Shown: in pieces, positions 43,089 to 51,210 of the stretch
Position numbering within the stretch: position 1 is the stretch's first letter
Layout of the letters: every line of letters begins with the position of its first letter
Assembly (NCBI RefSeq): GCF_003028575.1
Contig: NZ_PYUD01000001.1
Span: forward strand, 682,001-746,000
DNA length: 64,000 bases
Reading direction: 5' to 3'
Source of the DNA: Halomonas urumqiensis
GTDB taxonomy: Bacteria; Pseudomonadota; Gammaproteobacteria; Pseudomonadales; Halomonadaceae
The notes under the pieces: generated by a model
Seen by the model: the letters and a program-made list of their open reading frames with translations, nothing else
Told to the model about the DNA's origin: nothing
Databases searched by the model: none
Made by a program: the position numbers and the translations under genes

Positions 43089-44306
43089 TCAGATCACGCC
43101 GTCGGCGCGCAGGGCGTCGATGGCGGCTTGGTCGAGGTTGAGCCAGTCCGACAGGATGGCCTCGGTATGCTCGCCGAGCGCTGGCCCGACATGGTCGATG
43201 CGGCCCGGTGTCTCGGAAAGCCTCGGGAATACGTTCTGCATGGGCAGCGGCTTGCCATGCCGGTCTGGCACCGCGACGATCGATTCACGCGCCTGGAAGT
43301 GCGGGTCGTCGAGCATGTCCGGTGCGCGGTAGACGAGCCCCGCCGGTACGCCAGCCTCGGCCAGGATGTCGACCACCTGCTGGGCGTCGTGCTGGCGGGT
43401 CCAGGCGGCCACTAGATCATCGATGGCCTGCTGGTTGTCGCCGCGGGCCCGGTGCGTGGCGTAGTCGGGGTGATCCGCCAGGCGTGGCTGGCCCATGGCG
43501 TCACACAGGCGGCGGAACACCGTGTCCTGGTTGGCGCCGATGATCACGTCGCGGCCATCACGCGAGGGGTAGGCGTTGGAGGGGGCGATCTTTGGCAGGA
43601 AGCTGCCGCTGCGCTCACGTATCTTGTCGGCGCGTGCGTATTCGGGAATCAGGTTCTCCATCATCGCCAGCACCGACTCGAAGATGGTGCTGTCGACCAC
43701 CTGGCCGCGCCCGGTGCGCTCACGCTGGTGCAGGGCCATCATGGTGCCGAGCGCCGCATGCAGCCCGGCCAGGGTGTCGCCCAGAGAGATGCCGACTCGC
43801 ACCGGCGGCCGGTCGGGGTAGCCGCTCAGGTAGCGCAGCCCACCCATGGCCTCGCACACCGAGGCAAAACCCGCCCGCGAGGCGTAGGGGCCATCCTGGC
43901 CGAAGCCTGTCACCCGCACCATCACCAGGCCCGGGTTTTCTCGGGCGAGATCCTCGAAGCCGAGCCCCCAGCGCTCCATGGTGCCGGGGCGAAAGTTCTC
44001 GATGATTACATCGGCCTTGCCCGCCAGCTTGCGCAGCACGGACTGGCCGTGGGGCGTGCGCAGGTCGAGGGTCAGCGACTGCTTGTTGCGGCCGATGACG
44101 TTCCACCACAGCGGCTCTCCGGTTTCACTGTCCTCCTCGCCCCATTGGCGCATGGCATCGCCCTTGCCGGGTGGCTCGACCTTGATCACCTGGGCACCGA
44201 AGTCGGCCAGCACCTGGCCGCAGTAGGGGCCGGCGATCAATTGGCCGAGCTCGAGGACCTTGATGTCGCTGAGCGGTGTGGAAGGGGAAGTGTCGTGCTG
44301 AGTCAT
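43089..44306 (-). CDS. CaiB/BaiF family III CoA-transferase
   Basis: From ATG 44306 the product has 405 residues. Family III landmarks: 'VLELGQLIAGPYCGQVLADFGAQVIKVEPP', 'RNKQSLTLDLRTPHGQSVL', 'VIIENFRPGTMERWGLGFEDL' and 'VGISLGDTLAGLHAALG', where the Asp is the position of the acyl-carrying catalytic aspartate. Such enzymes move CoA from a donor such as succinyl-CoA to a carboxylic acid. It overlaps the GntR stop as ATGA and precedes the TRAP genes by 10 bp. With the downstream lyase it suggests activation of an imported 3-hydroxy-dicarboxylate such as 3-hydroxy-3-methylglutarate. Confidence 0.88.
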   Translation of the reverse strand: MTQHDTSPSTPLSDIKVLELGQLIAGPYCGQVLADFGAQVIKVEPPGKGDAMRQWGEEDSETGEPLWWNVIGRNKQSLTLDLRTPHGQSVLRKLAGKADVIIENFRPGTMERWGLGFEDLARENPGLVMVRVTGFGQDGPYASRAGFASVCEAMGGLRYLSGYPDRPPVRVGISLGDTLAGLHAALGTMMALHQRERTGRGQVVDSTIFESVLAMMENLIPEYARADKIRERSGSFLPKIAPSNAYPSRDGRDVIIGANQDTVFRRLCDAMGQPRLADHPDYATHRARGDNQQAIDDLVAAWTRQHDAQQVVDILAEAGVPAGLVYRAPDMLDDPHFQARESIVAVPDRHGKPLPMQNVFPRLSETPGRIDHVGPALGEHTEAILSDWLNLDQAAIDALRADGVI

Positions 44307-45049
44307 TGTTGTTGTGGGTCCTGTTCCAAGGTGTGGCGGGGCGGTGCCGGTGAGGCCGGCTCGGCTGTGTCGTTGGTTCTGACATGCAGCGCCTTGGCGG
44401 CCAGCAGGTGGGCACGCATCACGCTCTCGGCCCACTCGGGGCTGTCGGCGTTGATGGCCTCGAGGATTTCGCGGTGGTGACGCATGCTGCGCCTCAGGTT
44501 GGTGAGGTCGTAGTGGCCGAAGTTGCGTCGGATCACTGAGGTGCGCACCACATTCTCGAGCACGCTTGCAAGCCTGTGGTTGCCGCTGGCGAGAATCAGT
44601 TCGCGATGGAAATCATGGTTAAGAAAGGCGATGTCGTTGCGCACGCTAGGGTCGGACTCGACAAGCTCGACGAGAGCCTCCATGTCACCGGCCAGAGACT
44701 CCAGCCTAGCCAGCCGCTCGGCAGTGATGCGACCGCTTGCCAGGCGAACCGCCATCGGTTCGAGCACCATGCGTAGTTCGAAAACTTCGCGGGCGTCGTC
44801 GTCGGTCCAGGCCACTACGCGCGCACCATGGTGGGGAATGGCTTCAAGCCAGCCCTCGGTGACCAGTTCACGCAGCGCCTCGCGGACGGGGGTGCGGCTG
44901 ACCGCGAGTTCGCGGGCGATGCTGGTCTCGCGGATGTACTCGTTGGCCTGGTAATGACCGTCGAGGATCCGCTGCTTGATCACGTCATGCACTTCGGCCG
45001 TCGCGGTCCTGACGACGTTGGGGTGTGGTGTGCGAAGCGCTTTATCCAT
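44303..45049 (-). CDS. GntR/FCD-family transcriptional regulator
   Basis: From ATG 45049 (MDKALRTPHP) the product has 248 residues: a winged helix at about 15-85 ('SIARELAVSRTPVREALRELVTEGWLEAIPHHG') and an FCD ligand domain at about 95-225 ('LNHDFHRELILASGN', 'MRHHREILEAI', 'MRAHLLAA', metal-ligand positions kept). FCD regulators usually respond to small organic acids and repress catabolic genes. It is the first gene of its operon, and two copies of TTGCATGCAA flank its promoter, arguing for autoregulation. An upstream TTG at 45073 lies inside one of these sites and is less likely the start. Confidence 0.92.
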   Translation of the reverse strand: MDKALRTPHPNVVRTATAEVHDVIKQRILDGHYQANEYIRETSIARELAVSRTPVREALRELVTEGWLEAIPHHGARVVAWTDDDAREVFELRMVLEPMAVRLASGRITAERLARLESLAGDMEALVELVESDPSVRNDIAFLNHDFHRELILASGNHRLASVLENVVRTSVIRRNFGHYDLTNLRRSMRHHREILEAINADSPEWAESVMRAHLLAAKALHVRTNDTAEPASPAPPRHTLEQDPQQQ

Positions 45050-45063
45050 GGTTGTCTCGCTTG

Positions 45064-45136
45064 TTGCATGCAATGTTGACTATAGATGCCGATCAGCATG
45101 ACTAATTATTAGACTTTGGTCGTTTTTTGCATGCAA
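45064..45136. promoter_or_regulatory. Promoter of the gntR operon flanked by two TTGCATGCAA palindromes
   Basis: Identical 10-bp perfect palindromes lie at 45064-45073 and 45127-45136, centres 63 bp apart (six helical turns). Between them, on the minus strand, is a -10-like TATAGT (45084-45079); the proximal palindrome would cover the transcription start. FCD-type GntR operators often have a TTG-N4-CAA form. A further dyad CTAATTATTAG lies at 45102-45112. No strong -35 is seen. Confidence 0.55.
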
Positions 45137-45339
45137 CTGTTGTTCGTAACAGATGTTCGTAACACATGTTCGTCACACGTGTGCGGAATGCATTGACGAA
45201 GGCGGCTGGAGTGTCCCGGGGAGTGCGGCAAGTGGCCATGGGGCATAAAAAAATCCAGTGCAGTGTTGAGCGCTCGTCGCTGGGTATTGTCGATGGCATG
45301 ATGATCTTCGAGCACCCATAGCCCATCGAGGAGACGTTC

Positions 45340-46083
45340 ATGAATGCCAGCAGGATTCTTCAGCAGTTGATGCAGCAAGCCGGGGGTGGCAAGTCGAGCT
45401 CGGGCGGTGGAGATCTCAAGGGGATTCTCGACGGCTTGTCACGCCAGTTGGGCGGTGGCCAGTCACGCGGTGGACAGTCCAGCGATGGCCAGTCACGCGG
45501 TGGTTCTCAAGGTGGTTCGGGTGTGGACGTCAAGAGCTTGCTGGGCGGCGGGGCGCTGGGCCTGCTGGTAGGCTCCAGGCGGGGTCGCAAGCTGGGCGGC
45601 AAGGCGTTGAAGTATGGTGCGCTGGCCGGTGTCGGGGCCCTGGCCTGGAAGGCCTGGCAGAACTCCCGCCAACAGGGCGAGGACGCAAGCCAGGCAGGGC
45701 AGCCGGTTGAGAGCCTGGCGGGCCAGGAGAGCGAACGGCGCAGCCTTGAACTGCTTCAGGCGATGATCTGGGCGGCGCGCGCCGATGGTCATATCGATGC
45801 CTCGGAGCAGGCACTGATCAGCGACCAGATCGACGCCCTGGGTGCCGATGCCGAGCTGCACCAGTGGGTGGAGCGCCAGCTCGCGGCGCCGCTGGACGCC
45901 GCCACCCTGGCGCGTGAGGCCGATTCTCCCCAGGCGGCCCGCGAGATCTACCTGGTCAGTGTCGCGGTGGTGGACGAGCAGAACCCCATGGAGCGTGCCT
46001 GGTTGGATCAGTTATCAGGGGCCCTTGGGCTTGAGCCGTCGATGGTCAAGGAACTCGAGCGCCAGGCCCGTGAGGCCGAGTGA
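45340..46083 (+). CDS. DUF533/YebE-type inner membrane protein with TerB-like domain
   Basis: 247 residues. The N-terminal third is rich in Gly, Ser and Gln with repeated 'GGQSRGGQS' segments; a glycine-rich membrane-like stretch follows ('LLGGGALGLLVGSRRG', 'ALKYGALAGVGALAWKAW'), then a TerB-like helical domain at about 125-245 ('ELLQAMIWAARADGHIDASEQ', 'EIYLVSVAVVDEQNPMERAWLDQLS'). This matches the DUF533/YebE family, of unknown role and linked to envelope stress in E. coli. GAGGAGACG precedes the start. pgpA follows after 3 bp. The gap between this gene and gntR (45050-45339) holds the gntR promoter and little else that I can identify. Confidence 0.85.
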   Translation: MNASRILQQLMQQAGGGKSSSGGGDLKGILDGLSRQLGGGQSRGGQSSDGQSRGGSQGGSGVDVKSLLGGGALGLLVGSRRGRKLGGKALKYGALAGVGALAWKAWQNSRQQGEDASQAGQPVESLAGQESERRSLELLQAMIWAARADGHIDASEQALISDQIDALGADAELHQWVERQLAAPLDAATLAREADSPQAAREIYLVSVAVVDEQNPMERAWLDQLSGALGLEPSMVKELERQAREAE

Positions 46084-46086
46084 GCC

Positions 46087-46581
46087 ATGGACAACCTGGC
46101 GTTGTGGCAAAGTGTGACAGTGTGGCTGGCGACGGGTTTCGGCCTGGGGCACTTGCCCGTTGCATCGGGTACCTTTGGTTCGCTGCTGGGTATTCCGCTC
46201 GCCTGGTGGTTGCTCGGTCGCTCATGGCCGTGGCAAGCGGGCAGCGTGGCGCTCCTGCTGTTGATCGGTGTGCCGATCTGCGACGTGGGGGCTGAAGCGT
46301 TGGGGGGAGGCGATGTGCCGGCGGTGGTGGCCGATGAATTCCTGGCCTTCCCGCTGGCGGTGCTGGGCCTGGCGGCATTGCGCTCGCCTGTCGGCATGCT
46401 GCTGGCGTTCGTGGTCTACCGCTTCTTCGATATCACCAAGCTGCCACCGATCGATTCACTCGAAGCCATCGGTGGTGGGATTGGCATCATGCTCGATGAC
46501 AGCATGGCCGCGATCTATAGCTGGCTGTTGCTCGCGGCCATACTGCTGGTGTGGCGCCGGCTGAGGCCGGCACTTCGCTAG
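46087..46581 (+). CDS. pgpA: Phosphatidylglycerophosphatase A
   Basis: 164 residues with four membrane helices. PgpA landmarks: 'LATGFGLGHLPVASGTFGSLLGIPLAWW', 'CDVGAEALGGGDVPAVVADEFLAFPLAV' (the Asp-rich active region around ADE) and 'VVYRFFDITKLPPIDSLEAIGGGIGIMLDDSMA'. The enzyme removes the phosphate from phosphatidylglycerophosphate to give phosphatidylglycerol. The usual KDP-type sequence before the active-site acidic residues is GGD here. It ends 17 bp from the convergent isocitrate dehydrogenase gene. Confidence 0.88.
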   Translation: MDNLALWQSVTVWLATGFGLGHLPVASGTFGSLLGIPLAWWLLGRSWPWQAGSVALLLLIGVPICDVGAEALGGGDVPAVVADEFLAFPLAVLGLAALRSPVGMLLAFVVYRFFDITKLPPIDSLEAIGGGIGIMLDDSMAAIYSWLLLAAILLVWRRLRPALR

Positions 46582-46598
46582 GTGGTTCGCCCCCTGGC

Positions 46599-48341
46599 TC
46601 AGTCCGCGTTGAGGCGCTTGCCCACCGCGTCGATAAAGCCCTGCATGTCGACCAGGGTTTCGCTCTCGGGGTGGGTGGTCTTGCCCTTGAGGTCGCCGGT
46701 GATGACCCCATCGGCGACGGTGTCGATAAGCGCTGCCTTGAGGCGTGTCGAATAGTCGATCAGCGCCTGGTTGTGGTCGCGCTCACCGAGGGTTTCCAGG
46801 GCATTGGCCACAGCGTAGATCAGTGCCGAGGAGTTGAAGTGGGCCTTCTTGCCGCCGCTTTCCTGGTACGCCAGGTAGAGGTCGTGGGCGGTGCCGTGGG
46901 GCGCTTCGAACAGCATGGTGCCGCTTTGGCTCTCGATGATCGAGCTTGCCGTGGCAAGGCTGCCACCGAGGGCGGCCGAGATGTCGGAGAAGATGTCGCC
47001 ATCGAGGTTCTGTGCCGGGTACAGGGCATTGCGCGGCGGGTCGGTGATCATCTTGATGAGCTGGCTGGAGGGCCGCATGATCATGAAGGAGGGCGGCGGC
47101 GTATCGGCCTTCGCGAGCTCGATGCGCACTTCGGTAATCACGTCGCTGAAGACGTCGTCGTAATCCATGTATTCGCGCTTGAGGCCGAAATAGACCTCCT
47201 TGCCCTTGCGTGAGGCGTCGCGGAAGACTTGACCGACCCAGTCCTTGATCGCCCGGCGGTCGTTGGACATCAAGAGAATCGGATCACCTTTCTTGACGTG
47301 CCTGGCATGCTTCTCTTCACCATCGACGACAATCTTGAGAATGCCATCTTCCTCGGCGGGCATGTTGTAGCTGCCGTACTGGTCGCCACCGCCGGCGCTC
47401 ATGCGGGATAACGACACATGCGCCTTGCGGCTGGGGATGCCGTGCTGCTTGAGTTGCTCGACGAGCTTGTAGAGCTTGCGCCCGGTAGTGTTGTCCGGCA
47501 CGCCCCACAGCGCTCGTTCGGGCGGATTGGCAACGATACGCGCCGCCTGGGCGTCGATCAGCTCGTAGTGATACGAGAGCCCCAGCGCCTCGAACTGCTC
47601 GCGGTAGTCGGTTTCGAAGATGCGCTCGATCGTGGCGCGCATGACTCCGTCGTAGCCGGCGATCACGGTGTCCTTGAGCCCCAGATAGACATCGCGGCGC
47701 TCGTCGATGGCACGCTGGAAGAAGCGGTGCGCCCAGGCCTTGACGTTGGCCAGGTCGTTGCTGGCAAGCAGCCAGGGGTCGCCCTTGCTGACCTCTCGAC
47801 GGTGCAACTCCCGCGGGTCACCGCTGGCGCCGACGAACATCAGCTTGATCACCCCGGTGGCCGTGGAAAGGGCATTGAAACTGTCCTTGATGCCGCCTTG
47901 CTCCATGGTGTCGACCACGATGTCGCGGCCCACCCACTCGGGCGTCTTGACCTGAAGGTTGCGAAACTGGATGTCTTCGCGGGTGATATTGCCGCCAATG
48001 CCCTTGCGAATCGCCCCGTTGGGTGACTTGGTGGCCAGCGGGTGCAATGTCGCGCCATCGACTTCGGGATACTTGGCGAGCATTTCACCAAGCTGTGCGC
48101 GATTCACCGTCATACCGGCATTCTTGATGCCCACGCCATGTTGCTTGAGTGCTTCGATGGCATCGATCACCGACTGCCCGTTGGTGATCAGGCGATTTTC
48201 CGCGGAAAGATCGATTTCCACCAGGTCGATGTCCAGCGGGGAGGTCACGAAGGTGTCGAGAATCCGCTCGAAGGCCACCTGGGCCATTTCGTCGCCATGC
48301 AGGATGACCAATGGCGACGCTACCTTGATCTTGCTACTCAT
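46599..48341 (-). CDS. icd: Isocitrate dehydrogenase with an internal duplication
   Basis: 580 residues, versus about 410 for the dimeric eukaryotic-type NADP enzyme it resembles at both ends. Residues 1-135 match that family ('GDEMAQVAFERILD', 'KSPNGAIRKGIGGNITRED'), as do 440-512 ('PAQNLDGDIFSDISAALGGS'). The middle holds two related copies, about 138-284 and 303-449: 'KGDPWLLASND...VYLGLK...YDG' and 'KGDPILLMSND...VYFGLK...YDD'. GDQY, which follows the substrate Arg in the normal enzyme, is only in copy 2 (320-323); K223 and D263, matching residues that normally come from the partner subunit, lie in copy 1. The reading frame is uninterrupted. The reaction is isocitrate to 2-oxoglutarate; cofactor is not certain. 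Confidence 0.82.
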   Translation of the reverse strand: MSSKIKVASPLVILHGDEMAQVAFERILDTFVTSPLDIDLVEIDLSAENRLITNGQSVIDAIEALKQHGVGIKNAGMTVNRAQLGEMLAKYPEVDGATLHPLATKSPNGAIRKGIGGNITREDIQFRNLQVKTPEWVGRDIVVDTMEQGGIKDSFNALSTATGVIKLMFVGASGDPRELHRREVSKGDPWLLASNDLANVKAWAHRFFQRAIDERRDVYLGLKDTVIAGYDGVMRATIERIFETDYREQFEALGLSYHYELIDAQAARIVANPPERALWGVPDNTTGRKLYKLVEQLKQHGIPSRKAHVSLSRMSAGGGDQYGSYNMPAEEDGILKIVVDGEEKHARHVKKGDPILLMSNDRRAIKDWVGQVFRDASRKGKEVYFGLKREYMDYDDVFSDVITEVRIELAKADTPPPSFMIMRPSSQLIKMITDPPRNALYPAQNLDGDIFSDISAALGGSLATASSIIESQSGTMLFEAPHGTAHDLYLAYQESGGKKAHFNSSALIYAVANALETLGERDHNQALIDYSTRLKAALIDTVADGVITGDLKGKTTHPESETLVDMQGFIDAVGKRLNAD

Positions 48342-48447
48342 CGTATTCCCCCGGTTGTGACGGCGGCGCGCAAGCCACCATGAATCGCGCCTAGATTAAG
48401 CCGATGGCGGCTGGCGGGCAATCCACGCATCCTGTCCCTTCCGGTCT

Positions 48448-49701
48448 TCAATGCCCTTCCGGCGTGGTGGCCCAGCGTTCGTCGGGATGCACCTCGTTGG
48501 CTGGCAGCACCGGGTCATAGCCTTCGGCGCGCAGCGCCTCGATGACGTCGCGGGTATGGTCGCTGCCCAGGGTTTCCAGGGTAGCCTCGACCTCGGTGGC
48601 GCGCAGCGAAAGGTCGGTGAAGGTGCGCTGGTGGGCGATCTGGATCACGTTGGCGCGTTCACGGGCCAGAAGCTGGGTGAGTTCCGCCAGGGCCCCGGGG
48701 ACATCGGGAATCGCCACGCGTACCCGCACGATGCGTCCGGAGCGTACCAGCCCACGCTGGATCACCGACGACAGCGCCAGCATGTCGATGTTGCCACCGC
48801 ACAGGATCAACCCGACCCGGCGCCCCCGGTAGCGTTCGGGATCGGCCAGCACTGCGGCCAGGCCCGCAGCGCCGGCCCCTTCGGCCACGCTCTTCTCGAT
48901 CTCGAGCAGCATCAGGATCGCCCGCTCGATCTCCGGTTCGTCCACCAGCACGATGTCACCCACCAGGTCGCGCACGATCGCCTGGGTCAACTTTCCAGGC
49001 TGCTTCACGGCGATGCCCTCGGCGAGGGTGGCCAGGCCACACTGGATCGGCTCGCCGGCCAATGCCTGCTGCATGGCGGGAAAGCGCTTGGTCTGGACAC
49101 CGATCATCTCGATATCGGGCTTCAATGCCTTGGCGGCCACTGCGTTGCCACTGATCAGCCCGCCGCCGCCGATGGGTATCACCAGGCAGTCGAGATCCGG
49201 CACGTCCTCGAGCATCTCCAGGGCGATGGTGCCTTGGCCGGCGATGATGCGTTCATCGTCATAGGGGTGCACGAACACCAGGTCGTGGCGCGCGGCGAGC
49301 TCGAAGGCGTAGTCGCCCGCCTCGGCCACGCCATCGCCCACCAGGTGCACGTTGGCGCCCAGTGCACGGGTATTGCGCACCTTGAGGTTGGGGGTGTGGC
49401 GGGGCATCACGATCGTCGCGCGGATACCCAGCCGCTGGGCATGGTAGGCCACCGCCTGGGCGTGGTTCCCGGCTGACATGGCGATCACGCCTCGCGCGCG
49501 CTCTTGCGGGGAAAGCGAGAGCAGGTGGTTCAGTGCGCCGCGCTCCTTGAAGGCGGCGGTGAACTGGTGATTCTCGAACTTGATGTAGAGTTCGCAACCG
49601 GTGAGTTGGGAGAGGGTGTGCGAATGCAGGCAAGGGGTGCGTTCGACGTTTCCGTGGATCTGTGTGGCGGCATGACGAACGTCGGCAAGGGTCACGGTCA
49701 T
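48448..49701 (-). CDS. Threonine ammonia-lyase with ACT domain
   Basis: 417 residues. Fold type II PLP enzyme: K52 in 'FTAAFKERGALNHL' is the PLP lysine, 'MSAGNHAQAVAYHAQRLGI' binds the substrate and 'IPIGGGGLISGNA' the phosphate. Residues about 330-410 form an ACT-like domain ('RVRVAIPDVPGALAELTQLLARERANVIQ'). The enzyme deaminates threonine (and serine) to 2-oxobutyrate. The length and single ACT-like domain fit the short, catabolic-like type rather than the 500-residue biosynthetic IlvA with two ACT-like modules. It is a single gene, with 52 bp to the ChaC-like gene upstream in transcription. Confidence 0.88.
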   Translation of the reverse strand: MTVTLADVRHAATQIHGNVERTPCLHSHTLSQLTGCELYIKFENHQFTAAFKERGALNHLLSLSPQERARGVIAMSAGNHAQAVAYHAQRLGIRATIVMPRHTPNLKVRNTRALGANVHLVGDGVAEAGDYAFELAARHDLVFVHPYDDERIIAGQGTIALEMLEDVPDLDCLVIPIGGGGLISGNAVAAKALKPDIEMIGVQTKRFPAMQQALAGEPIQCGLATLAEGIAVKQPGKLTQAIVRDLVGDIVLVDEPEIERAILMLLEIEKSVAEGAGAAGLAAVLADPERYRGRRVGLILCGGNIDMLALSSVIQRGLVRSGRIVRVRVAIPDVPGALAELTQLLARERANVIQIAHQRTFTDLSLRATEVEATLETLGSDHTRDVIEALRAEGYDPVLPANEVHPDERWATTPEGH

Positions 49702-49753
49702 GGGAGGGGCGTCTCCTTGGGGCCCAGAATCAGTGGCTGAGTCAGCGGCAGGG

Positions 49754-50356
49754 TCAATGTCCGACGTGGTGCAGGCGGTGGGCCAGCGCGAACACGTGGG
49801 GATCGTCCACTCCGAGTTCTTGCAGGGCGCAGGCCAGGTTGATCAGGTAGTCGCGATTGGCGCCACTGGGCCCGTGGGCGTTGGCAATCTGCTCGGCGAT
49901 GGCATCGAGAGGCGCCTCGCCGAGAAAGGCGGCGTTGTCGGACGTGGCAAGGTAGACCAGCCCTTCGGCGCTCTCGACCTTCTTGTCGTTTTCGGCAGTG
50001 GCGTCGCTTGCGGTGTCATCAAAGAACAGCCGGGTGACCTCGCGCAGGTAGCCGTTCTTCTCGCGAACATCCAGCGGGGCAAGCACGTCAGGGGTGATCC
50101 GGTAGGCCATGCCATGGCAGGTCGCACCGGGTTCGTGGAGCAAGGTGACGACTCGGCCGGGGGATTCAGGCGTGCCGCGATGGTCGTGGGAGCCTTGCCA
50201 GAAGCGCCGTACCCAACCATGGATATGCGCCGGTCGACGCTCCAGATAGGGGAAGTCGGCCTTCCAGATCAGTGAGCCATAGCCAAACAGCCAGATCTCA
50301 TCGTGGCCATCGAAGTGGGTCATGCGCTGGTTCAGCAGGGTGGTGTCGGTGCTCAT
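49754..50356 (-). CDS. ChaC-family gamma-glutamylcyclotransferase
   Basis: 200 residues. The family motif 'LFGYGSLIWKADFPY' is at about 23-37 and the catalytic Glu is in 'LDVREKNGYL'. ChaC-type enzymes cleave the gamma-glutamyl group of glutathione to give 5-oxoproline and Cys-Gly. The insertion 'TASDATAENDKKVESAEG' is specific to this protein. It shares a strand with the threonine ammonia-lyase gene downstream. The promoter should lie in the 150-bp gap shared with the divergent NnrU-like gene. Confidence 0.88.
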   Translation of the reverse strand: MSTDTTLLNQRMTHFDGHDEIWLFGYGSLIWKADFPYLERRPAHIHGWVRRFWQGSHDHRGTPESPGRVVTLLHEPGATCHGMAYRITPDVLAPLDVREKNGYLREVTRLFFDDTASDATAENDKKVESAEGLVYLATSDNAAFLGEAPLDAIAEQIANAHGPSGANRDYLINLACALQELGVDDPHVFALAHRLHHVGH

Positions 50357-50507
50357 GTGGGTATGATGCGATGTCTGGCCTGGCTTGTCGAAGCTTATGG
50401 GGTCAATGCTGGTGAGCGGCTCGGGGAGCCAGTAAGCTGAACGCTGACTTCCGACAAGCTTCCTTCATATTTTCCCACATACATTCCTAGTACAAGGACC
50501 TCGATCC

Positions 50508-51074
50508 ATGATGGTAATGATTCTCGGCCTGGCGATCTTCCTGGGGGTGCACTCGATACGCATCTTCGCCGATGACTGGCGAACCCGTCAGGTCCAGCAA
50601 CGCGGCGAGACGGCCTGGAAACTCGGCTTTTCGGTGGTCTCGATCATCGGGCTGGCACTGGCGATCTGGGGATTTGGCCAGATGCGCCTGGACCCGGTCT
50701 GGGTCTGGCAGCCACCGGTGGCGCTACGCCACCTGGTGGCCTTGTTGATGATTCCGGCCTTCATCCTTCTGGTGGCGGCCTATGTGCCGGGTAATCATCT
50801 GAAGGCGCGTCTTGGCCACCCGATGATCCTGGCGGTCAAGGTCTGGGCGCTGGCCCACCTGCTTGCCAATGGACGCCTGGGTGATATCGTGTTCTTCGGC
50901 GCCTTCCTTGCGTGGGCGGTGCTCGATTTTCGCTCGGCGCGTCGTCGCCCCGCTGCGTCACCCGTCACTCCTCGCACCTCCAGCACGGTGATCACCGTGG
51001 CGGGCGGGCTTGTGGCCTACGTGGTCTTTGCCTTCTTCCTGCACCAGTGGGTGACCGGTGTGCCGGTGATGTAG
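50508..51074 (+). CDS. NnrU-family membrane protein
   Basis: 188 residues with five predicted membrane helices ('MILGLAIFLGVHSIRIF', 'GFSVVSIIGLALAIWGFGQ', 'HLVALLMIPAFILLVAAYVPG', 'GDIVFFGAFLAWAVLDF', 'TVAGGLVAYVVFAFFLHQ'). 'LGVHSIRI' at the start and 'HPMILAVKVWALAHLLANG' are NnrU landmarks. NnrU proteins are named from denitrification clusters and resemble 15-cis-zeta-carotene isomerase, but no nitrite or nitric oxide genes are nearby, so the role here is unknown. AAGGA lies upstream of the start. Confidence 0.85.
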   Translation: MMVMILGLAIFLGVHSIRIFADDWRTRQVQQRGETAWKLGFSVVSIIGLALAIWGFGQMRLDPVWVWQPPVALRHLVALLMIPAFILLVAAYVPGNHLKARLGHPMILAVKVWALAHLLANGRLGDIVFFGAFLAWAVLDFRSARRRPAASPVTPRTSSTVITVAGGLVAYVVFAFFLHQWVTGVPVM

Positions 51075-51210
51075 GTCATTGTTGCTGGTCGAGTGGTGTC
51101 TTGACTGGTTGGCTTGATGCCGGTCAAGGCTGATAGGGCGGCAGTGTGCGATACAGGGGGGATGGCCACTGTCACCCGCCTTGGCCAGGCGACAATCGGA
51201 AGCCACCGCC

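Noticed and set aside
46599..48341. A frameshift or fused pseudogene as the cause of the long isocitrate dehydrogenase
   Set aside because: The frame is continuous, both copies keep their motifs, and coding character does not change along the gene, so a real duplication is the better explanation.
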